A stretch of DNA of 8,019 nucleotides from contig CAZAEB010000026.1 of assembly GCA_964484095.1 (NCBI GenBank), positions 1 to 8,019 of the forward strand, read 5' to 3'. The notes under the pieces are model-generated. The model saw only the letters and a list, made by a program, of their open reading frames with translations. It was not told the origin of the DNA and did no database searches. Shown here piece by piece: positions 1 through 3,271 of the stretch; the stretch's first letter is position 1, and the number at the start of each line of letters is the position of its first letter. Source of the stretch: CAZAEB01 sp964484095. GTDB lineage: Bacteria; Patescibacteriota; Microgenomatia; UBA12405; BS750m-G30. Made by a program: the position numbers and the translations under genes.

Positions 1-187
1 GAGAAATAATCAGGGTGGGTAAATTCAAAGCCTGAATCGTATTAGCAACGGAAAATGTTTTTCCGCTACCAGTAACTCCAAGTAAAACCTGGGATGGCAA
101 TCCCTTTTTAAAACCGGAAATTATTGACTCAATTGCTTGAGGTTGATCCCCGGTTGGTTTGTAATCAGAAACAAGTTTAAACTTCAT
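1..187 (-). CDS. uvrB: UvrABC excinuclease subunit B, N-terminal part (cut by window edge)
   Basis: This is the first 62 residues of the nucleotide excision repair helicase-like subunit UvrB, which loads onto damaged DNA with UvrA and then recruits UvrC in the cytoplasm. The start at 185-187 gives MKFKLVSDYKPTGDQPQAIE, the classic UvrB opening with its Q-motif-like GDQP. It is followed by the Walker A ATP-binding loop GVTGSGKT at residues 37-44 and the conserved TFSVANTIQ and PTLII stretches. The rest of the gene lies beyond base 1. It is divergent from the sortase gene, with only 20 bp between the two start codons and no Shine-Dalgarno sequence, so a leaderless transcript is likely. Identification is firm from the motif order. 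Confidence 0.96.
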   Translation of the reverse strand, partial: MKFKLVSDYKPTGDQPQAIESIISGFKKGLPSQVLLGVTGSGKTFSVANTIQALNLPTLIIS

Positions 188-189
188 TT

Positions 190-205
190 TGTTATAATTT
201 TATCA
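190..205. promoter_or_regulatory. Overlapping divergent extended -10 promoters of uvrB and the sortase gene
   Basis: On the plus strand TGTTATAAT (190-198) is a perfect extended -10 (TGn plus TATAAT), ending 9 nt before the sortase ATG. On the minus strand TGATAAAAT (205 down to 197) is a near-perfect extended -10, also ending 9 nt before the uvrB ATG. The two hexamers share bases 197-198. No convincing -35 boxes were seen, as is usual for extended -10 promoters. Transcription starting about 7 nt after each hexamer would leave 0-3 nt of leader. Sharing of DNA should make the two promoters mutually exclusive on one molecule; that is inference. Confidence 0.6.
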
Positions 206-207
206 TT

Positions 208-915
208 ATGATCCAAAAACAGTTGAAAAAGTTTTTTAACCCCAAGCTTACCGGTAAAACTATTGACCCTAAAAGGACAAAAAAAGCAGTCCTTTTTTAC
301 AACCCCTCCAAAAAAAGAGCTTTTGTTTTTAAAGTAGGCAGTGGTCTATTTATTATTGGCCTTGCAAGCTTTCTATATTTTTACCTACCTCTTTTGACCG
401 CTTATACAAACTACTACCGACTGCCAAAAACACAAGAGAATGTGCTGATTAAACCCACACCTATTCCTGAACAATCAGTAGACTATGAGGATTTTTATCT
501 CTCAATCCCAAAAATTAACGCCTCTGCCCAGGTGTTTGCCAACATTTTGCCTAATAATAAAGATGAGTACTTAGAAGTGTTAAAAAAAGGAATTGCTCAC
601 GCCAAAGGAACAGGATTCCCTGGAGAAGGAAACACCGTGTATCTTTTTGCCCACTCTACCAACAACTCATACAATATTGTCAGATATAATGCAGTTTTTT
701 TTCTTCTTGATAAGCTAGGGGCAGATGATGACATTATTGTTTTTTTCAACAATGAAATTTACAAATATAAAGTATTTGAGAAAGTAATCGTCAACGCCGA
801 CCAAGCCGAGTATTTATCTTATAAGGGAGAAAAAGAGACACTAATCTTGCAGACCTGCTGGCCGCCAGGAACCATCTGGAAACGGCTTTTGGTGTTGGCA
901 GAAAGACAAGACTAA
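208..915 (+). CDS. Membrane-anchored sortase (cysteine transpeptidase)
   Basis: This 235-residue sortase cuts LPxTG-like sorting signals of secreted proteins and attaches them to a cell-surface acceptor. A basic cytoplasmic N-terminus (about 1-41) is followed by one membrane segment (about 42-62), a linker and the extracellular sortase domain (about 93-235). The catalytic residues are visible: His149 in LFAHS, Cys217 in LQTCWPPGT and Arg226 in WKRLLV, with the spacing expected of the family. The TCWPPGT variant resembles sortases of CPR and class D/E-like groups, but I cannot assign a class by eye. The ATG lies 9 nt after an extended -10 with no ribosome binding site. The last 4 nt overlap the end of the convergent 85-residue gene. 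The LPEAG protein 400 bp downstream is a likely substrate. Confidence 0.93.
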   Translation: MIQKQLKKFFNPKLTGKTIDPKRTKKAVLFYNPSKKRAFVFKVGSGLFIIGLASFLYFYLPLLTAYTNYYRLPKTQENVLIKPTPIPEQSVDYEDFYLSIPKINASAQVFANILPNNKDEYLEVLKKGIAHAKGTGFPGEGNTVYLFAHSTNNSYNIVRYNAVFFLLDKLGADDDIIVFFNNEIYKYKVFEKVIVNADQAEYLSYKGEKETLILQTCWPPGTIWKRLLVLAERQD

Positions 916-1169
916 GAGCTCTGGCTTTGCACCTGCTGTTTTTCCAGCTCTTCAATTCTTTCTTCATGATCTTCGTAAGAAGAATGCATTGCTGCTTGCT
1001 CATCCCTAATTAATTTTAGTTCTCCAATAATTTCATCCATTGTCTTGTAAAACTCATCTTTTGTAGGTAAATGACTTATTTTTTCACTCAACTCTTCAGA
1101 AGTAACATGAATAGATGTTTTCTCTTCAATAATCGCTCCTATTTGTTCAATATCTCTTTTACTTAACAT
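912..1169 (-). CDS. Small coiled-coil hypothetical protein, 85 aa
   Basis: I do not recognise a named family. The 85-residue product is highly charged and helical. Residues 1-35 (MLSKRDIEQIGAIIEEKT onward) look like a short helical segment, and residues about 38-80 form heptad-like coiled coil ending in ERIEELEKQQVQSQ. There is no signal peptide or membrane segment, so it should be cytoplasmic. Similar short coiled-coil proteins starting with a helical segment are common in CPR genomes; a role as a partner or scaffold protein is only a guess. Its stop codon overlaps that of the sortase (CTAA at 912-915 serves both). The start codon lies inside a perfect TTAACATA/TATGTTAA palindrome, and no Shine-Dalgarno sequence is visible. 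Confidence 0.75.
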   Translation of the reverse strand: MLSKRDIEQIGAIIEEKTSIHVTSEELSEKISHLPTKDEFYKTMDEIIGELKLIRDEQAAMHSSYEDHEERIEELEKQQVQSQSS

Positions 1170-1220
1170 AAAATATGTTAACTTCTTCTAAAGAAATAAG
1201 CAACAACAAAATTATGTTAA
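1163..1220. repeat. Three TATGTTAA octamers, two forming a palindrome over a start codon
   Basis: TTAACATA at 1163-1170 and TATGTTAA at 1174-1181 form a perfect 8-bp inverted repeat with a 3-nt AAA centre. It covers the start codon (1167-1169) of the minus-strand 85-residue gene. A third exact copy, TATGTTAA, lies at 1213-1220. The cluster sits in the 151-bp region between two divergent genes, a natural place for an operator. Operator function is inference; in AT-rich DNA short matches can arise by chance, though three exact octamers within 58 bp are unlikely to be only that. Confidence 0.4.
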
Positions 1221-1251
1221 TATCCTCTCATCGCTAGATGATATCCATAAC

Positions 1252-1280
1252 TTGACATGTCCTATAACGCTTGATATACT
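1252..1280 (+). promoter_or_regulatory. Strong sigma70-type promoter of the LPEAG surface protein
   Basis: TTGACA (1252-1257) and TATACT (1275-1280) are separated by exactly 17 nt, and TGA directly before the hexamer makes an extended -10. The expected start is near 1287, leaving a leader of about 34 nt. The leader ends in AAGGAAA (1314-1320), a weak Shine-Dalgarno-like run placed unusually close to the ATG at 1321. This is the best consensus promoter in the window, suggesting abundant expression of the surface protein. Confidence 0.8.
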
Positions 1281-1320
1281 ACCCTCGTTAGATTAAATAC
1301 CGTTATTCCGGGCAAGGAAA

Positions 1321-1953
1321 ATGAACAAAAATATATTTTTAACTATCGGACTAGCAATCAGCATTTTTGGCTTAACCACCAAGGGCGTTAGCGCTAACTA
1401 CCAATATGGCGATAGCGAATCTCATCGCCAAATTATTGTTGATAAAAAGATTAAATCTATTGACCAAAATTATTGGTCCGATAATCTTTCTTCAGACAAC
1501 ATCCTATTTACTGCCGAAGAGTTGGTATTTTTCAAAATCTACGTAAAAAATACCGGTGATGAAACACTAAAAAACATCACTCTTATCGACTATATTCCTG
1601 AGTACACCAAGTACATTCTTAGTGATGGAGACTTTAAAGACACTGAAAATAGAACCGATTGGACAATTGACCAATTAGATCCAGGTCAAGAAAAAGAGTA
1701 CTTTTTGAGAGTTCAGGTAAAAGACAGCAACAGCCTTCCTCAAGGAGATGTTTTAATATCTATTAATAAGGCCAAAGTAACTGCTGAATCTGGTGAATCC
1801 GATGAAGACACCGCTCAGTTCCCAATTAGTACCCAAATTCTTGCCGCTAAACTTCCAGAAGCAGGAGGCAGTAACCTTCTTAAAATAATTGCCGCTGCCA
1901 TTGTTGGTGGTATAGGCGTTATCGCCAGAAAATTCGGTCGAGGAGAAATTTAA
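1321..1953 (+). CDS. Secreted DUF11-like surface protein with LPEAG sortase sorting signal
   Basis: The 210-residue product has an N-terminal signal peptide (about 1-25, basic MNKN, hydrophobic core, GVSA followed by N as a likely cleavage site). A beta-sandwich DUF11-like domain spans about 65-170, with the typical YVKNTGDETLKNITLIDYIP stretch at 74-93. A complete C-terminal cell-wall sorting signal follows: LPEAG at 178-182, a hydrophobic segment (about 186-201) and a basic tail with Arg203, Lys204 and Arg207. The product should be exported, then cleaved and anchored by a sortase, most simply the one encoded at 208-915. Only one DUF11-like unit is present, so it is a short surface protein, perhaps a structural or adhesion subunit. 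It has its own promoter. The start is fixed by the signal peptide. Confidence 0.85.
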   Translation: MNKNIFLTIGLAISIFGLTTKGVSANYQYGDSESHRQIIVDKKIKSIDQNYWSDNLSSDNILFTAEELVFFKIYVKNTGDETLKNITLIDYIPEYTKYILSDGDFKDTENRTDWTIDQLDPGQEKEYFLRVQVKDSNSLPQGDVLISINKAKVTAESGESDEDTAQFPISTQILAAKLPEAGGSNLLKIIAAAIVGGIGVIARKFGRGEI

Positions 1954-1964
1954 AAAACAATTAT

Positions 1965-2004
1965 CGTTGAAAACGGCAAGTTGAAAACGAAGTTTGAAAA
2001 TTCG
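1965..2004 (+). repeat. Three short tandem GTTGAAAACG-like repeats after the LPEAG gene, possible weak terminator
   Basis: The units are CGTTGAAAACG (1965-1975), GTTGAAAACG (1980-1989) and the diverged GTTTGAAAATTCG (1992-2004), spaced by about 13-14 nt. An inverted partner, TTTCAAC, lies at 2019-2025. The last unit can also form AAAACGAA / TTCG-C-TTTT with the T run at 2006-2009, which may be a weak intrinsic terminator for the surface-protein gene. The rest of the 1954-2102 stretch shows no gene. Confidence 0.35.
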
Positions 2005-2055
2005 CTTTTAGCTATCGATTTCAACATTGCACATTTACAGCTTGTTTGTTCGTAA

Positions 2056-2072
2056 GGTCAATATATTTGACC
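2056..2072. repeat. GGTCAA-TATAT-TTGACC inverted repeat
   Basis: A perfect 6-bp inverted repeat (2056-2061 and 2067-2072) with a 5-nt AT spacer, the form of a dimeric-regulator operator. AGGTCAAT occurs again at 2093-2100, 37 nt further on and just before the long palindrome. There is no T run after it on the plus strand, so it does not look like a plus-strand terminator. Regulator unknown. Confidence 0.35.
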
Positions 2073-2102
2073 AACTCTCAAAAAAAAGAACTAGGTCAAT
2101 GT

Positions 2103-2171
2103 GTGGCACTTTGCACACCGCCTTGAGCATATATATAAAATGCCCAGAGCGGTGTGTGAAATTCGTGCCAC
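2103..2171. other. Long imperfect palindrome / stem-loop over the lipoprotein promoter
   Basis: Nested complementary arms are visible: GTGGCAC (2103-2109) with GTGCCAC (2165-2171), CACACCGC (2114-2121) with GCGGTGTG (2149-2156), and GCAT (2127-2130) with ATGC (2140-2143) flanked by further pairs. The terminal loop is 9 nt of ATATATAAA. The internal loop is 4 nt on the left and 8 nt on the right. The structure marks the left edge of the GC-rich island. It contains the predicted promoter, so it may act as a DNA operator or cruciform, or as an RNA hairpin in transcripts from upstream. It matches no ribozyme or riboswitch that I recognise. Confidence 0.6.
2111..2139 (+). promoter_or_regulatory. 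Predicted sigma70 promoter of the lipoprotein gene
   Basis: TTGCAC (2111-2116) and TATAAA (2134-2139) are 17 nt apart, each one or two bases from consensus. Transcription would start near 2146, inside the right half of the palindrome, giving a leader of about 68 nt. The -10 lies in the loop of the palindrome and the -35 overlaps its left arm, so protein binding or DNA extrusion there would affect the promoter directly. Confidence 0.5.
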
Positions 2172-2200
2172 CATAAAGTAATTCTTATTCATCACCCGAC

Positions 2201-2207
2201 AAGGAGG
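2201..2207 (+). promoter_or_regulatory. Perfect Shine-Dalgarno sequence of the lipoprotein gene
   Basis: AAGGAGG is fully complementary to the usual 16S rRNA tail and lies 6 nt before ATG 2214 (3 nt before GTG 2211), which favours the ATG as start. The neighbouring genes have no such site. Confidence 0.85.
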
Positions 2208-2213
2208 ATAGTG

Positions 2214-2852
2214 ATGAAAACCGTAAGGAAAGTTGTTCCGGTAGTTCTGATAATGCTGTTGGCTGTTGTGTTATTAGCGGGGTGCGACAGCATTCCAACA
2301 TGCAAGACGGGGGGATTCTGGTCCTGGAAGACAAAGACAACCGCCTTCGAAGGGCAAAGCCATCCGGAGCAACCGGCGTATGTCTGTGGCTCAGACGGCA
2401 AGTTCCACCCGGTCGAAGCTAAGGCTGTGGAAGTCGTCCCGACGAGAAAACCGGAGGTAACGAAAATCATTCCGGCTGGCGTCGTCCTGGAAGCAACCGT
2501 TCTCAACGGAATTCCCAAGGGTGAAACGATGAACATTCCTGCCGGCAGGGCCGTCATGGGTGACGTCGTGGCCACCTGGCCAGGATTCAGTGAAGTAATG
2601 GCTGCGTATGACAATGGCGGGTCCGGAGAGGGAACCATTCTTTGGGTTTCCAACGGAACCGCCGCATCGGTGCATGCTGCCTGGGGGGCTGGAGAAGAGA
2701 TCTGCACATCTCGAGAGGACGCCTTGTTGCTCGTTGAACAAGAACTGCGTCAGGGATGCGGAGAAGACGACTCTGGAGGTTGCAACTCGGTGCGGCTTGT
2801 CACTCTCGCGGAAAACGGAACCAGCGTCGAGTTCTTTCGCGACGACCAATAG
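2214..2852 (+). CDS. Putative lipoprotein of unknown family, 212 aa
   Basis: I do not recognise the family. The N-terminus is a textbook lipoprotein signal: MKTVRK, a hydrophobic core (7-20) and lipobox LAGC at 21-24, so Cys24 should be lipidated and the protein held on the outer face of the membrane. The mature part has five further cysteines (30, 58, 164, 182, 190), suggesting one or two disulfides. A Gly/Asp-rich turn (GEDDSGGC) lies near 183-190, and the middle is beta-like (about 84-150). A GTG at 2211 would add one residue, but Shine-Dalgarno spacing favours the ATG at 2214. The gene is far more GC-rich than its neighbours and uses GTC, GGC and CGG-type codons, which suggests transfer from another lineage. 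Long open frames on the opposite strand here are by-products of GC content. Confidence 0.8.
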   Translation: MKTVRKVVPVVLIMLLAVVLLAGCDSIPTCKTGGFWSWKTKTTAFEGQSHPEQPAYVCGSDGKFHPVEAKAVEVVPTRKPEVTKIIPAGVVLEATVLNGIPKGETMNIPAGRAVMGDVVATWPGFSEVMAAYDNGGSGEGTILWVSNGTAASVHAAWGAGEEICTSREDALLLVEQELRQGCGEDDSGGCNSVRLVTLAENGTSVEFFRDDQ

Positions 2853-2862
2853 GTCGCCGCCA

Positions 2863-2896
2863 AGAGAGAAGGATCCCTCCGGGGCTCCTTCTCTCT
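2863..2896 (+). other. Strong stem-loop 1 after the lipoprotein gene
   Basis: AGAGAGAAGGA (2863-2873) pairs perfectly over 11 bp with TCCTTCTCTCT (2886-2896). After one mismatch, CCC (2875-2877) pairs with GGG (2882-2884) around a TCCG loop. It starts 11 nt after the stop codon. No T run follows, so it is more like an mRNA 3'-end stabiliser than a standard intrinsic terminator, though some termination is possible. Confidence 0.75.
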
Positions 2897-2906
2897 CCCT
2901 TCGGGG
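2897..2906 (+). other. Stem-loop 2 with UUCG tetraloop
   Basis: CCC-TTCG-GGG directly abuts stem-loop 1. C(UUCG)G is an exceptionally stable RNA tetraloop, and its presence supports selection for RNA structure here. An additional T2896-A2907 pair can form only at the expense of the base pair closing stem-loop 1. Confidence 0.6.
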
Positions 2907-2909
2907 AAA

Positions 2910-2931
2910 TTTCTTCTCATCAGAGAAGAAA
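2910..2931 (+). other. Stem-loop 3 (9-bp perfect stem)
   Basis: TTTCTTCTC (2910-2918) pairs perfectly with GAGAAGAAA (2923-2931) around an ATCA loop. On the minus strand the stem is followed by an ATTT stretch only, so termination in either direction is uncertain. It is followed by an unstructured purine-rich linker (about 2932-2960) that separates it from the ribozyme. Confidence 0.65.
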
Positions 2932-2961
2932 AAAGAGAGAGAAATACGAACAAACAAGCAG

Positions 2962-3019
2962 CAGGTCGATCGCAAAACGATCCTGATGAGTCTCTGTAAA
3001 AATTGCAGAACGAAACCTG
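2962..3019 (+). ncRNA. Hammerhead self-cleaving ribozyme, type III topology
   Basis: All invariant parts of a hammerhead are present in order. Stem III is CAGGT (2962-2966) with ACCTG (3015-3019), including the A15.1-U16.1 pair. The cleavage-site triplet is GTC, with C17 at 2967. Stem I is GATCG (2968-2972) with CGATC (2978-2982), loop CAAAA. The core is CTGATGA (2983-2989). Stem II runs from G2990-C3011 through eight further pairs (2991-3010; 2993-2995 with 3007-3009; 2996-2999 with 3003-3006), with one bulged C2992, a T-G wobble and an AAA loop. The second core strand is GAA (3012-3014). The RNA should cut after C2967, leaving a 2',3'-cyclic phosphate and a 5'-OH. Because 5' and 3' ends meet in stem III, it is type III. 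The small membrane-protein ATG begins 3 nt later. I am confident of the fold; activity is untested. Confidence 0.92.
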
Positions 3020-3022
3020 AAA

Positions 3023-3271
3023 ATGAATAAATACACAGAAATAATTAAAGCCGGAATTATTGCCTTTGCTATCTTGATAGTTGGCTGGAGAGCTATTGCT
3101 TTGGGAAAAACATATATTAGAAACCAGGCAATTGATGGTTGTGCCATGCAAAGCAAGTATGTAGCCAGTTTTGATGAAAACGATCGTCAGATTACTGTTA
3201 GTGAGCCCCAAAAACATCTTTTGGATAAATGTCTATTAGATAAGGGAATTATCTTAGATTCTTCTAATTAA
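3023..3271 (+). CDS. Small single-pass membrane protein, 82 aa, CPR-type hypothetical
   Basis: The product has a short N-terminus, one membrane segment (about 10-28, GIIAFAILIVGWRAIALG) and a polar C-terminal domain of about 50 residues. Two cysteines sit in similar contexts (Cys40 in IDGC and Cys70 in LDKC) and might pair. The NQAIDGC stretch resembles small CPR hypothetical proteins I have a general impression of, but I can give no function. Its AT-rich composition matches the host genome, unlike the island just upstream. No Shine-Dalgarno sequence or clear own promoter is visible. The ATG is the first in frame and lies 3 nt after the hammerhead, so the message may depend on read-through and ribozyme processing. 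It ends in a 4-nt overlap with the convergent glycosyltransferase gene. Confidence 0.75.
   Translation: MNKYTEIIKAGIIAFAILIVGWRAIALGKTYIRNQAIDGCAMQSKYVASFDENDRQITVSEPQKHLLDKCLLDKGIILDSSN

Larger units (their letters stand above)
2103..3019 (+). other. GC-rich island carrying lipoprotein gene, hairpins and hammerhead ribozyme (putative acquired cassette)
   Basis: Base composition changes sharply. Hand-counted 60-base rows give about 63% GC at 2521-2580 and 57% at 2761-2820, against 33% at 1501-1560 and 18% at 6481-6540. The segment also has its own promoter, the only perfect Shine-Dalgarno sequence in the window and strong GC-rich hairpins. It is bounded by a palindrome on the left and a hammerhead ribozyme on the right. 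No transposase, integrase, tRNA target or clear target-site duplication was seen, so the mobility mechanism is unknown and the exact edges are approximate. Confidence 0.5.

Noticed and set aside
791..1003. 70-codon minus frame across the sortase/coiled-coil junction
   Set aside because: It overlaps the catalytic Cys region of the sortase and the end of the 85-residue gene in another frame, with no coding signal.
2103..2171. Left palindrome as a second ribozyme (hammerhead, twister or HDV-like) pairing with the right one
   Set aside because: No hammerhead core is present, and I could not place the conserved twister or HDV nucleotides.
2906..2928. CTGATGA on the minus strand, suggesting a second hammerhead
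   Set aside because: It is the loop and flank of the perfect 9-bp stem-loop 3. No stem II, GAA strand or cleavage site can be placed around it.
2192..2975. Long open frames on the minus strand across the lipoprotein gene
   Set aside because: They are explained by high GC content opposite a real gene, have low-complexity Ser/Thr/Pro or Arg-rich translations, and lack start signals. The plus frame has a lipobox and a perfect Shine-Dalgarno sequence.
2103..3019. Obelisk or viroid-like element, suggested by a roughly 0.9-kb unit with one protein and a type III hammerhead
   Set aside because: The unit lies within bacterial DNA, the protein is a lipoprotein with a standard bacterial promoter and Shine-Dalgarno sequence, and only one ribozyme in one polarity is seen.
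2863..3019. Integron attC site after the lipoprotein gene
   Set aside because: The RYYYAAC/GTTRRRY end motifs are not present, and the structure is fully explained by simple hairpins plus the hammerhead.
2608..3030. 140-codon plus frame overlapping the lipoprotein end, hairpins and ribozyme
   Set aside because: It reads through structured non-coding RNA, has no ribosome binding site and its translation has no protein-like pattern.
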